Assembly: GCA_039810005.1 (NCBI GenBank)
Contig: JBDHWD010000046.1
Location: 1 to 20,528 of the forward strand
Origin: JAMLIA01 sp039810005
Lineage (GTDB): Bacteria; Chloroflexota; Chloroflexia; Thermomicrobiales; CFX8
Reading direction: 5' to 3'
Length of the DNA stretch: 20,528 bases
Below are positions 1 through 7,319 of the stretch, in pieces (the first letter of the stretch is position 1; each line of letters begins with the position of its first letter). The notes under the pieces are model-generated. The model had not been told where the DNA came from. It saw only the letters and a program-made list of their open reading frames with translations, and ran no database searches. The position numbers and the translations under genes are program-made.

Positions 1-972
1 CCGGCGCAGAATCGCCCGCTCGATCCGGAGGCGGTGCGTGAGCTGAAGGCGCGCTATCCCGCCTATCGTCAGGAGCTGCGCGAGTCGCGCTCCGGCTACC
101 TGAGCGTTCTGACGCCAAATAGCGAGCGCTCGGCGCTTGAGGCGACGCCCGAGGAGCGCGAGCGCGAGTATATGGCGCGCTGGCAGCGCGGCGGCTTTGG
201 CCTGTTGGCCGGGTTCGCCGATCTGTATACGAGCCGGGAGGCGAACGACACGGCGGCGGAGTTCGTTCACGATCGCATTCGTGAGATCGTCGACGACCCG
301 GACATCGCCGAAATGCTGCTGCCGCGCACCTACCCGATCGGCACGAAGCGCCTGTGCGTCGATACCGATTACTACGCGACCTACAACCGCCCGAACGTGA
401 CGCTGGTGAGCATCGCGCAGGAGCAGATTGAGGCGCTGACGCCGACCGGATTACGTACGAGTGCGGCTGAGTACGCGCTGGACAGCATTGTCTTCGCGAC
501 CGGCTATGATGCGATGACTGGCGCACTGTTGAAGATCGACATTCGCGGTCGCGGCGGGCTGCGGCTGGCCGATGTCTGGGCTGACGGTCCGCTGAGCTAC
601 CTCGGCCTCGCTATCGCTGGCTTCCCCAACCTGTTCACGATCACCGGCCCCGGCAGCCCGTCGGTGCTGTCGAACATGCTCGTCTCGATTGAGCAGCACG
701 TCGATTGGATCGCCGGCTGCCTCGACTTCCTGCACGAGCGCGAGATCGCCGAGATCGAGGCGCGCGCGGAGGCGCAGGACGCCTGGTGTGCCCACGTCGA
801 CAAGCTGGCAGACGCGACGCTCTATCCGCACGCGAACTCGTGGTACATGGGGGCCAACATCCCCGGCAAGCCGCGCGGATTCATGCCCTACGTCGGCGGC
901 GTCGGCCGCTATCGCAGTCGCTGCGCCGAGATCGCGGCGGCGGGGTACGAGGGCTTCGCGCTGTCACGCTGA
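1..972 (+). CDS. Baeyer-Villiger-type flavin monooxygenase, C-terminal part (5' truncated by window edge)
   Basis: The frame is open from base 1 and ends at the TGA at 970-972, giving the last 323 residues of a protein whose N-terminal FAD-binding half lies outside the window. Such enzymes are usually around 500-650 aa and use FAD and NADPH to insert oxygen into ketones (cyclohexanone or phenylacetone monooxygenase type). Visible family marks are the TKRLCVDTDYY segment followed by YNRPNVTLV (about residues 115-136), the FATGYD motif (about 165-170) typical of flavin-containing/N-hydroxylating monooxygenases, and GPGSPSVLSNM near residue 225. The C-terminal stretch with many Trp/Tyr residues also fits. 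A GTG at position 34 opens an internal frame but is not a credible start, because conserved sequence must lie upstream. The substrate cannot be inferred. The next gene starts 210 bp downstream and is not obviously linked. Confidence 0.85.
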   Translation, partial: PAQNRPLDPEAVRELKARYPAYRQELRESRSGYLSVLTPNSERSALEATPEEREREYMARWQRGGFGLLAGFADLYTSREANDTAAEFVHDRIREIVDDPDIAEMLLPRTYPIGTKRLCVDTDYYATYNRPNVTLVSIAQEQIEALTPTGLRTSAAEYALDSIVFATGYDAMTGALLKIDIRGRGGLRLADVWADGPLSYLGLAIAGFPNLFTITGPGSPSVLSNMLVSIEQHVDWIAGCLDFLHEREIAEIEARAEAQDAWCAHVDKLADATLYPHANSWYMGANIPGKPRGFMPYVGGVGRYRSRCAEIAAAGYEGFALSR

Positions 973-1182
973 GCGGCCTGTTGCGCCGCGTGATCCCGAT
1001 CCGGAGCTCATCGCTTGCGCCGCCTGGCGGTCGTTTTTGTGGCATGCGGCACGCGGTTTGCGTGAGTCGATTCCAAGGCCGCGGAATCAACTCCGGGTCG
1101 TCCGGTGAAAATGGGCAACCAGCCCGGACAGCGAATCGACGTATGCGCACGGGCGGCGACGCGCGAACGCGCGGAGGATGGC
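973..1182. other. Intergenic spacer between monooxygenase and ABC ATPase
   Basis: This 210-bp gap holds no convincing gene. A short GC stem (CGCC 1018-1021 with GGCG 1026-1029) followed by a five-T run at 1034-1038 is a weak candidate intrinsic terminator for the monooxygenase. An in-frame GTG at 1105 would extend the ABC ATPase by 26 residues, but those residues do not resemble the family. I saw no clear promoter. Confidence 0.35.
1173..1177 (+). promoter_or_regulatory. Ribosome binding site deciding the ABC ATPase start
   Basis: GGAGG at 1173-1177 sits 5 nt before GTG 1183. The upstream in-frame GTG at 1105 has no comparable Shine-Dalgarno sequence, so 1183 is preferred. Confidence 0.7.
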
Positions 1183-2163
1183 GTGGCAACACAGGCTCCA
1201 ATCGAGAGTGTCCTGATCACCAACAAGCTCACCAAGAATTTCGGGTCGGTTGTCGCCGTCGATCACATCGACCTCGACATCCGTCGTGGCGAGATCTTCG
1301 GCTTCCTCGGCCCGAACGGCGCCGGCAAGTCGACGACGATTCGCATGCTCCTCGGGCTGATTCGCCCGACGTCGGGCAGCGCATCGATCTTCGGCAAGGA
1401 CATGCGCAAGTACGGCAACGAGATCCGCAGGGGCATTGGCTATCTCCCCGGCGAGCTGGCGTTGTATGAGAATCTCAGCGCTCGACAGTACTTCGAGTAC
1501 ACGGCGGCGCTCTACGGCGTAGACAACATCGATTTTGCGCTGGCGATCTCCGATCGGCTCAAGATCAGCGATCTCGATGCGTCGATCGGCTCGCTCTCGC
1601 AGGGCAACAAGCAGAAGGTCGGGATCGTTCAGGCGCTGTTGCACAAGCCGGCCCTGGTCATCCTCGATGAGCCGACCAACGCCCTCGACCCGCTGATGCG
1701 CCACGAGCTCTACGAGATTCTGCTGCTGGCCCGCGACGAGGGCATGACCGTCTTCTTCTCGTCGCACGTTCTGGCCGAAGCCGAGCGGATCTGCGACCGC
1801 GTCGCGATCATCCGCGAGGGCCAGTTCATCCGCGTCGGGCGGGTCGATGAGCTGAAGGAGACTGCGCCGAAGCGGCTGCTGGTGCGCTTCGCTGAGCCGG
1901 TCGAGCCACAGTCCTTCGCTGATCTGGCAGGCGTGACCAAAGCCGGCCCCGGCAAGGATGGTCGGGTCGAGCTGATGGTTCGCGAGAATCTTGACGAGGT
2001 GCTGCGCGTCGTCACCCAGCACCAGATCGTCGATTTTGATGCCCAGGATCTCAGCCTGGAGGAGATCTTCCTCGGCTATTACGAGACTGAGGGTGACGCG
2101 AGTGTTGACCTGGCCGAGGCGCTCGACCTCGAGCCACGCGAGCTAGCCGTCGAGCAATCCTGA
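1183..2163 (+). CDS. ABC-2 type transporter, ATP-binding subunit
   Basis: This is the ATPase of a two-gene exporter of the BcrA/NatA/DrrA type, acting on the cytoplasmic face of the membrane. The 326-aa protein carries Walker A GPNGAGKST (residues 43-51), the ABC signature LSQGN (about 138-142), Walker B LVILDEP (158-164) and the H-loop His in SSH (about 195). The Q-loop region reads GYLPGE, a form common in this subfamily. About 110 residues follow the NBD and end in the LSLEEIFLGYYE motif, typical of ABC-2 ATPases. The GTG start is supported by a well-spaced GGAGG; an in-frame GTG at 1105 is the alternative. The permease begins 17 bp after the stop, so the two are almost certainly one operon. 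The substrate is unknown; drugs, ions or lipids are all possible for this family. Confidence 0.93.
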   Translation: MATQAPIESVLITNKLTKNFGSVVAVDHIDLDIRRGEIFGFLGPNGAGKSTTIRMLLGLIRPTSGSASIFGKDMRKYGNEIRRGIGYLPGELALYENLSARQYFEYTAALYGVDNIDFALAISDRLKISDLDASIGSLSQGNKQKVGIVQALLHKPALVILDEPTNALDPLMRHELYEILLLARDEGMTVFFSSHVLAEAERICDRVAIIREGQFIRVGRVDELKETAPKRLLVRFAEPVEPQSFADLAGVTKAGPGKDGRVELMVRENLDEVLRVVTQHQIVDFDAQDLSLEEIFLGYYETEGDASVDLAEALDLEPRELAVEQS

Positions 2164-2180
2164 TCGGGACATCTGCGCCG

Positions 2181-2972
2181 ATGATGCAAAACGTCTTTAC
2201 CAAGACGCTCTATGACTTGCGCTGGACAGTGCTGGCCTTTGTGGTCGGGCTACTCGGACTGGCGTTCTTCATCGTCTACATCTACCCCTCGGTCGCCAAT
2301 GCGCAGGGGAACATGCTCGGCGGGCTGGACCCCGAGGCGGCCAAGGCGCTGGTGGGCAACGTCGCTCTGGCCGGCACGCCGGAGGGCTATATCAACATCC
2401 AGCTCATCAGCTTCGCACCGCTGTTCCTCGCCGTCTTCCTGATTATCGTGACCAGCGCAGCGATCGCTGGCGAGGACGACGCCAAGACACTCGGAACGCT
2501 GCTGGCACGCCCGGTGCCGCGCTGGCGAATCCTCAGCGAAAAGGCACTGGCGATTTGTCTGGGGATGCTGGTGATCGTCGCCGCGCTGACTGCCGGTGCC
2601 GTCCTCGGCGCGTGGATCGCCGGGGTGGACATCTCGCTCCCCAACTTGGCGGTGGCGGTGGCGCTGACGGTCCCGTTCGGGATCTGGCTGCTGGGATTCG
2701 GCCTGTTCTGCTCGGCGCTCTTCGGCAGCCGCATGGTCGCGGCGCTGATCGCGACTGGCGTCGTCGTCTTCTCCTATATGCTGAATTCGTCGACCGAATT
2801 CGTCCACAGCCTTGAACAGTACAATCGCTTCTGGCCGTTCTACTACTATGCCTGGGGCCAGCCGATGACCGACCCGATCAAGTGGGTCAATGTCGGGGTC
2901 CTCTGCCTCGCCGGGCTGATCTTCTTCGCCCTGGCGCTGGTCGCTTTCCATCGCCGCGAGGTCTCGGGATGA
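2181..2972 (+). CDS. ABC-2 type transporter, permease subunit
   Basis: This 263-aa integral membrane protein should form the channel for the ATPase encoded just upstream. Six hydrophobic segments can be read, at about residues 12-35, 73-93, 113-140, 150-178, 185-202 and 236-258. The cytoplasmic stretch after the second segment reads GEDDAKTLGTLLARPVPRWRILSEK in part, the Glu- and Arg-rich coupling region characteristic of ABC-2 (NosY-like) permeases. Two adjacent ATG codons (2181 and 2184) are possible starts, and no strong Shine-Dalgarno precedes them, consistent with translation coupled to the preceding gene. The length is normal for the family. The following amidohydrolase starts 43 bp later with its own good RBS and may or may not belong to the same transcript. 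Confidence 0.9.
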   Translation: MMQNVFTKTLYDLRWTVLAFVVGLLGLAFFIVYIYPSVANAQGNMLGGLDPEAAKALVGNVALAGTPEGYINIQLISFAPLFLAVFLIIVTSAAIAGEDDAKTLGTLLARPVPRWRILSEKALAICLGMLVIVAALTAGAVLGAWIAGVDISLPNLAVAVALTVPFGIWLLGFGLFCSALFGSRMVAALIATGVVVFSYMLNSSTEFVHSLEQYNRFWPFYYYAWGQPMTDPIKWVNVGVLCLAGLIFFALALVAFHRREVSG

Positions 2973-3015
2973 GCGCGGTCGCCAGCGGGATCATTCGTCA
3001 ATAGCAGGAGGCCCC

Positions 3016-3996
3016 ATGCGCGTTGATGTTCATACCCATGTTCAGCCACCGGAGTTCCTGAAGGGACTGATCGAGTCCGGTCGGTACGAGGTCGAACGCG
3101 GCCAGGGAGAGCAACTGATTGTCAAGGAGCACGGCGCGCGATTCCTGACGGTCGTGCCGGAGATGCACCAGCCTTCCGACCGTATCGAGGCGATGGACGC
3201 CGCCGGCATCGATGTCCAGATCCTTTCGGTCAGTGTCCCGCAGGTCTATTTCCTCGATGGGCTGGTTGCGGTCGAGATGGCGCGGCTGTGCAACGATGCA
3301 CTCGCCGACATTGTCACGCAGTATCCCGAGCGCTTCCGGGCGCTGGCGAGCATTCCATTGACCGCCGACGTCGACTCGGCCATCGAGGAGCTCGGCCGCT
3401 GCATGGATACGCTCGGCATGCCGGGCTTCCTGATCGGGTCGAACATCAACGGCCAGCCGATCGACGACCCGAAGCTGGACCCGTTCTACGAGGAGGCCAA
3501 CCGTCGTGGGGCGGTGATGCACATCCACCCGATGGTGCCGGCCGGGATCGAGTCGATGGGGCAGTATGCTCTTGCGCCGCTCGTTGGCTTTCCGTTCGAC
3601 ACGACCCAGGCGATTGCGCGGCTGGTGTTCTCCGATTTCTTCGGCCGCTTCCTGGGCATCAACGTCATCGGCTCCCACCTCGGCGGCGCGATCCCGTTCC
3701 TGGCGCAGCGGCTGGATGCCGGATATCGCACCTATCCCGACTGCCAGGGTATCTCGCGGCCGCCGAGTGAGGCGCTTGAGCGTCTCTACCTCGACACGAC
3801 CAGCGCGTCCTCCGGCGCGATCGAGTTGGCCGCTGATCTCGTCGGCGAGGAGCATCTGCTATTCGGCTCCGACTATCCGCATGTCGTCGGTGATCTGGCT
3901 GGCGGCATTGCCGCTGTCGAAAACGGCGTTGGCCGCCGCCACCGCAGCAAGGTTCTCGGCGACAACGCCGCGGCGCTATTCGGCTTGAAGGCGTAG
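3016..3996 (+). CDS. Amidohydrolase family 2 protein (ACMSD-like metal-dependent decarboxylase/hydrolase)
   Basis: This 326-aa TIM-barrel metal enzyme belongs to the amidohydrolase_2 group, which includes aminocarboxymuconate-semialdehyde decarboxylase and resorcylate or 6-methylsalicylate decarboxylases. The first metal motif HTH is at residues 6-8 (MRVDVHTH), followed by the MHIHP strand (His169, His171), GSHLGG (His221) and the terminal GSDYPH (Asp286). All expected metal and catalytic ligands are therefore present. AGGAGG at 3006-3011 lies 4 nt before ATG 3016 and fixes the start. The gene converges with the SDR gene (28 bp between stop codons). The exact reaction cannot be read from sequence; decarboxylation of an aromatic or semialdehyde acid is the best family-level guess. 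Confidence 0.9.
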   Translation: MRVDVHTHVQPPEFLKGLIESGRYEVERGQGEQLIVKEHGARFLTVVPEMHQPSDRIEAMDAAGIDVQILSVSVPQVYFLDGLVAVEMARLCNDALADIVTQYPERFRALASIPLTADVDSAIEELGRCMDTLGMPGFLIGSNINGQPIDDPKLDPFYEEANRRGAVMHIHPMVPAGIESMGQYALAPLVGFPFDTTQAIARLVFSDFFGRFLGINVIGSHLGGAIPFLAQRLDAGYRTYPDCQGISRPPSEALERLYLDTTSASSGAIELAADLVGEEHLLFGSDYPHVVGDLAGGIAAVENGVGRRHRSKVLGDNAAALFGLKA

Positions 3997-4024
3997 CAGG
4001 TGTCGGAGGGTCGCGACGGGCTGG

Positions 4025-4777
4025 CTACATGACGTTGCCGCCGTTGGGACCGAGCATCTGGCCGGTCAGGAAGCCCGATGCGTCGGAGGCCAGAAAGAGC
4101 GCACACTCGGCGACGTCGCGCGGCGTGCCCAGTCGGCGTAGCGGCAACTCCGTGGCCCGCTGTTGTCGTGATCCTTCGTCGGGGTAGATGCCCGCGTTCA
4201 TGTCGGTCGGGATCGAGCCGGGGCCGATGGCATTGACGTTGATGCCGTGCTCGCCAAGCTCGCGTGCGAGGCTCCGGGTCCAGGTCAGCAGAAACCCCTT
4301 CGTCCCGCTGTAGACTGAGCCGCGGTTCCAGCCAATCAACGCCAGTTGGGACGACAGGTTGATGATCTTGCCGTAGCGTTGCGCGATCATGTGCGGCACG
4401 ATGGCACGGGTGACCCGCAGCGGCCCGACGATGTTGACCTCGATCTCGTCGCGCCAGTGCTCCTCGGTCGATTCCGCGAACGGTTCGACCACCATGATGC
4501 CGGCATTGTTGACCAGGATATCGATCCGGCCGTATGCGTCGATCGCCTGCTGCACCATCGCGTCCACTGCCGCGCCGTCGGTGACGTCGGCCTGAATCGC
4601 GATCGCCTCGCCGCCGCGCGCCTTTGTCTGTGCGACGACCTCATCGCAGCCCTGCCGGCTGTCCCGGTAGTTCAGCACGAGTGTCGCGCCGGCCTCTGCG
4701 AAGCGCTCGGCGATCGCGCGTCCGAACCCGCGCCCCGCGCCGGTGATCAGCGCAACCTTGTTCTCCAGTGCCTCCAC
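4025..4777 (-). CDS. SDR family NAD(P)-dependent oxidoreductase (FabG-like)
   Basis: This is a classical short-chain dehydrogenase/reductase of 250 aa, the usual length, which should reduce or oxidise a carbonyl/alcohol in the cytoplasm. It shows the Rossmann glycine motif TGAGRGFG (12-19), the adenine-ring Asp in ADV (64), NNAG (90-93), the structural Asn in EVN (115) and the catalytic set Ser143, Tyr156, Lys160 (YSGTK). The NYRDSR stretch at the end of strand 2 contains an Arg and suggests NADPH preference, but this is inference. The GTG start at 4777 is supported by an AGGAG-type site (complement of 4783-4787) with 5-nt spacing. The YozE-like gene lies 124 bp upstream on the same strand. 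The substrate is unknown. Confidence 0.92.
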   Translation of the reverse strand: MEALENKVALITGAGRGFGRAIAERFAEAGATLVLNYRDSRQGCDEVVAQTKARGGEAIAIQADVTDGAAVDAMVQQAIDAYGRIDILVNNAGIMVVEPFAESTEEHWRDEIEVNIVGPLRVTRAIVPHMIAQRYGKIINLSSQLALIGWNRGSVYSGTKGFLLTWTRSLARELGEHGINVNAIGPGSIPTDMNAGIYPDEGSRQQRATELPLRRLGTPRDVAECALFLASDASGFLTGQMLGPNGGNVM

Positions 4778-4901
4778 ACCTGCTCCTCATCGTTATCGTG
4801 TCCAGTTGGTCGGGGTTGGGGAAATCGAGCAATGCAATTCAGCGATGATGGCCGCCGTTTGGTCCACAGTGGTGCTCGTCAGGGCAGTGTCGCACACGGC
4901 A

Positions 4902-5120
4902 TCAGCGGCGGCGTTGCCACTCATCCCACGCCTCACGCAGTGCGGCGATGGCGAGGCTGCTGGCGTTGACCGATTCGAGATAGGCGCGCGCTGTGTCGAA
5001 GGTCGTTGCTTCCGGCGGCCAGTCCGGGTCGTCCAGCATGTCGCGGGCGCAATCGCCGACAGGGTCGTCGCGCCGCGCCTGGAGCGCAAGCCATACCCGG
5101 AAAGAGTCGTTATCAGTCAT
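4902..5120 (-). CDS. YozE-like small protein (YozE_SAM_like fold)
   Basis: This 72-aa soluble protein reads MTDNDSFRVWLALQ, then RRDDPVGDCARDMLDD, YLES and a final ALREAWDEWQ. The order Phe-x-x-Trp-Leu, RxDDPxGDxARD, YLES and EAWxEW matches the YozE SAM-like family of small helical proteins described mainly from Firmicutes, whose molecular role is not established. The ATG at 5120 is preceded by AGGAGG (complement of 5131-5136) with 10-nt spacing. A longer in-frame reading reaching 5318 exists but its extra 66 residues look non-coding. The gene is on the same strand as the SDR gene 124 bp downstream and is divergent from the PaiB-like gene. Confidence 0.8.
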   Translation of the reverse strand: MTDNDSFRVWLALQARRDDPVGDCARDMLDDPDWPPEATTFDTARAYLESVNASSLAIAALREAWDEWQRRR

Positions 5121-5419
5121 TCTTCGCCGCCCTCCTGCCGCACTGTCTGGCATCCACCGCTGCACGCTCGCCAGCCCACTAGACACTGGAACGCCCCACC
5201 TGTCAACGCGGTGCGATCTGAATCCGCGCCTCTGAAAGCGTTGCATACACATCGCAGGCTGCATGTCGGTATGTGGCACTGGACGATTGCATCCGAGGGG
5301 CGGTCGCGTCGGAGCCATTTGCCGCAGAAGCCGGTGACATGTGGTGCTTTCGCGGCGCGGTTGCGCATGCTACGTTCTGCACAGACCGGACGTGAGATGG
5401 ACATAGCAAGGCAATGGTG
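5121..5419. other. Divergent intergenic region between YozE-like and PaiB-like genes
   Basis: This 299-bp spacer must contain promoters for both divergent genes. I see no clear sigma70 pair. TACGTT at 5371-5376, preceded by TGC as in an extended -10 element, is a weak candidate for the + strand gene. No RNA gene, repeat or further coding frame with family-like content was recognised. Several frames stay open through it, but their composition is that of shadows in GC-rich DNA. Confidence 0.3.
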
Positions 5420-6058
5420 ATGTACAACCCGGCACATTTTGAGGAATCGCGCGTTGAGATGATGCATCAGCTCATCGCTGACTATCCGCTCGGCACGGTC
5501 GTGACGAACGGGCCGGAGGGGCTGGTTGCCAATCACATCCCGTTCCTGGTCGACAGGCGGTCCGGTGATCGCGGGACGCTGATCGGCCACGTCGCGCGGA
5601 ACAACGATATGTGGCGCGACCTGGAGCGGACGCCGGAGGCGCTGGTCGTCTTTCAGGCGGTCGATGGCTACATCACCCCAAACTGGTATGCCAGCAAGCG
5701 GGAGCACCATCAGGTTGTGCCGACCTGGAATTACGCGGTCGTGCATGCCTATGGCCCGATCGTCATCCACGAGGATCCGAAGTGGCTGCGCGGCGTTGTC
5801 GGCCGGCTGACCAAGCACTTCGAAACCGCAGAGCCGATCCCCTGGAAGATGGCTGACGCGCCGTCGGACTTCATCGCGTCGCAACTCGACGCGATTGTCG
5901 GCATTGAGATCCCGATTACTCGCATCATCGGTAAGTGGAAGACGAGTCAGAACCGGACGCTCGCTGACCGCGAAGGGGTCATCGCCGGCCTGACCGAGCG
6001 CGGCGGCGCGGGCGATGCCGAGATGGCCGAGCTGGTGCGGGCGACGCTTCCGTCATAA
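5420..6058 (+). CDS. PaiB-type FMN-binding protein (annotated in the family as negative transcriptional regulator)
   Basis: This 212-aa protein of the PaiB family has a flavin-reductase-like split-barrel fold. The founding member, Bacillus subtilis PaiB, was described as affecting sporulation and degradative-enzyme expression; FMN binding is inferred for the group. Family landmarks are MYNPAHF at the N terminus, ANHIPFL (about 38-44), GHVARNN (56-62), the TPNWYASK region (86-93), VVPTWNY (99-105), PWKMADAP (141-148) and GKWKTSQNR (171-179). ATG 5414 and ATG 5420 are both in frame. The AAGG at 5408-5411 is 8 nt from 5420 but only 2 nt from 5414, and relatives begin MY, so 5420 is preferred. 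The gene stands alone on this strand, followed by a repeat-filled spacer. Confidence 0.92.
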   Translation: MYNPAHFEESRVEMMHQLIADYPLGTVVTNGPEGLVANHIPFLVDRRSGDRGTLIGHVARNNDMWRDLERTPEALVVFQAVDGYITPNWYASKREHHQVVPTWNYAVVHAYGPIVIHEDPKWLRGVVGRLTKHFETAEPIPWKMADAPSDFIASQLDAIVGIEIPITRIIGKWKTSQNRTLADREGVIAGLTERGGAGDAEMAELVRATLPS

Positions 6059-6115
6059 CTCCGCTCGGTAGACCGTCAGCATGAGATTGCCGGGCTGGCA
6101 GGCGATTCCTTCCTC

Positions 6116-6140
6116 TGTCATGTTGAGCGGAGCGCAACAT
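6116..6140. repeat. TGTCATGTTGAGC-type dispersed repeat with hairpin
   Basis: TGTCATGTTGAGCGG continues to AGCGCAACAT. The arms ATGTTG (6120-6125) and CAACAT (6135-6140) pair around a GC-rich loop. Short units of this TGTCATG(C/T)TGAGC type are widespread intergenic repeats in several phyla including Chloroflexota; that statement is general knowledge, and copy number in this genome is not visible here. Confidence 0.55.
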
Positions 6141-6148
6141 CCGCCTTC

Positions 6149-6179
6149 CCGCTTTTGGGCGTACAAATGGGAAAAGCGG
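6149..6179. repeat. Stem-loop with 8-bp perfect arms
   Basis: CCGCTTTT (6149-6156) is perfectly complementary to AAAAGCGG (6172-6179) across a 15-nt loop. There is no T-run after it, so it is not a typical intrinsic terminator. It lies between two other palindromic units and is probably part of the same repeat cluster. Confidence 0.45.
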
Positions 6180-6252
6180 ATCCTTTACTGCATTCAGGGG
6201 GTCGTCGCTGTCAGATTGTCGGATCGTTCAGGACGACAGCCACCCCGAAATC

Positions 6253-6339
6253 TGTCATTTCGAACCGCAGTGAGAAATCTCTCCTGCGTTGGAACGAGTC
6301 GAACGGGTGGGAGATCTCTCGCTGAGGCTCGAGATGACA
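6253..6339. repeat. 87-bp imperfect palindrome with TGTCAT ends (MITE/REP-like)
   Basis: The left arm 6253-6284 begins TGTCATTTCGAACCGCAG and the right arm 6308-6339 reads, on the complement, TGTCATCTCGAGCCTCAG. Over about 32 bp the arms agree at all but a handful of positions, separated by a 23-bp centre. When translated, the minus strand gives the RDLPPVRLVPTQERFLTAVRNDR type of peptide often mis-annotated as a small protein in genomes carrying this repeat. It has no coding content of its own. Confidence 0.7.
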
Positions 6340-6389
6340 GACGTAAGGGTCGACTGCCGATGAGAACGTTCGTCGGCTGACGACCTCGC

Positions 6390-7199
6390 TCAGTCCTGCG
6401 GATACGCGGCTGGGTTGTAGCGGCGGGCGTAGAAGCCGGTGGCGCGGGAGAGGTCGAGATCGGCGACGAGCAGTTGCGTCTCCCCGTAGGGGACATGCGC
6501 AATGAGGTCGCCGTCTGGGCCGACGATGGACGTGGCTGATTCCTGGTAGCGCATCGCGCAGTTGACGCTGGCAAAGTAGACGGTGCTCTCCAGCGCGCGC
6601 AGGATCATCGCTTTCTCGTAGTACGGCGCGTCGGGGTCTCCCCAGCGGCTGGGCACGTGCCCAGTAGCGTCGCTGCCGGTCAGGTGCGGATGGAACACGA
6701 CGCGTGCGCCGCGGGCTGCCGGCCAGCGAGTCGCTTCGCCGTAGCGCCAGCCCTCGTGGCAGATGGTGATGCCGAACGGCACCTCGTCGACCTCGAACAG
6801 ACGCCGACTGCCCTCGGGAACGTAGTACGGCTCTTCCTCTGGCGGGATCTGATTCTTCGGCTGGTAGCCGACGACCTCGCCGTCCCGTCCGATGACGAAC
6901 GCGACGTTGTGCAGGCCGATGGCGCTCTGCCACTCCATCCCGACGATAGCCGCGACACCGTGGCGGCGAGCCGAAGCCCGGATCGTGGCGAGCGCCGCTT
7001 CCTGGCGCGGCTGATCTGGTGGCGGGACGGGGAAATTCTGGCCGCGCAGACCGGGAATGTACGCCTCGGGGAAGCAGACAATGGCGACCTTCTGCGCGGC
7101 CGCCTCGGCGAGCATGCGGTCGATCCACTGCAGGCGCGTGTCGATGCCCGGGGTGTTCGGGACGGCCGCGAGGCCGATGCGCAGCGTCTCGTCGCTCAC
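6390..7199 (-). CDS. Carbon-nitrogen hydrolase (nitrilase superfamily)
   Basis: This 269-aa cytoplasmic enzyme should hydrolyse an amide or nitrile C-N bond through a Glu-Lys-Cys triad. Glu45 (CFPEAYIPG), Lys115 (QPKNQIPPEEEP) and Cys147 (ITICHEGWRYGE) are all present in the expected order and spacing. The chain ends with the VADLDLSRATGFYARR segment typical of the superfamily's C-terminal part. GTG 7199 is chosen because a GAGGT lies 7 nt upstream; a TTG at 7250 would add 17 residues without family support. It lies on the same strand as the Lon-like gene, 120 bp downstream of it. The substrate class (beta-ureidopropionase-like or aliphatic amidase-like) cannot be decided from sequence. Confidence 0.9.
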   Translation of the reverse strand: MSDETLRIGLAAVPNTPGIDTRLQWIDRMLAEAAAQKVAIVCFPEAYIPGLRGQNFPVPPPDQPRQEAALATIRASARRHGVAAIVGMEWQSAIGLHNVAFVIGRDGEVVGYQPKNQIPPEEEPYYVPEGSRRLFEVDEVPFGITICHEGWRYGEATRWPAARGARVVFHPHLTGSDATGHVPSRWGDPDAPYYEKAMILRALESTVYFASVNCAMRYQESATSIVGPDGDLIAHVPYGETQLLVADLDLSRATGFYARRYNPAAYPQD

Positions 7200-7206
7200 C
7201 GCTGAT

Positions 7207-7211
7207 ACCTC
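7207..7211 (-). promoter_or_regulatory. Ribosome binding site deciding the nitrilase start
   Basis: The complement reads GAGGT, 7 nt before GTG 7199. The alternative TTG at 7250 has no such site. Confidence 0.6.
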
Positions 7212-7319
7212 ATCTCGGAGCTGATTGTGATGCAAAAGGAAAGGCCCCAACCAACCTGTGGTTTGCGTAGAGCCGTGAGGCTTTCTGCAACCATTGATCG
7301 ATCGGGACCCAACGACATA

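Noticed and set aside
1087..2022. Long open frame of about 311 codons on - opposite the ABC ATPase
   Set aside because: It is antisense to a clearly real gene with all ABC motifs; the low-complexity, His/Arg/Asp-rich translation is a GC-rich shadow.
4743..5420. Open frame of about 225 codons on + across the SDR/YozE/PaiB intergenic area
   Set aside because: It overlaps the YozE-like gene antisense, has no RBS and has no family-like content.
6081..6380. Open frame of about 99 codons on + (and matching frames on -) in the PaiB-nitrilase spacer
   Set aside because: It is laid over palindromic repeats, has no RBS, and its peptide is the type produced by translating dispersed repeats.
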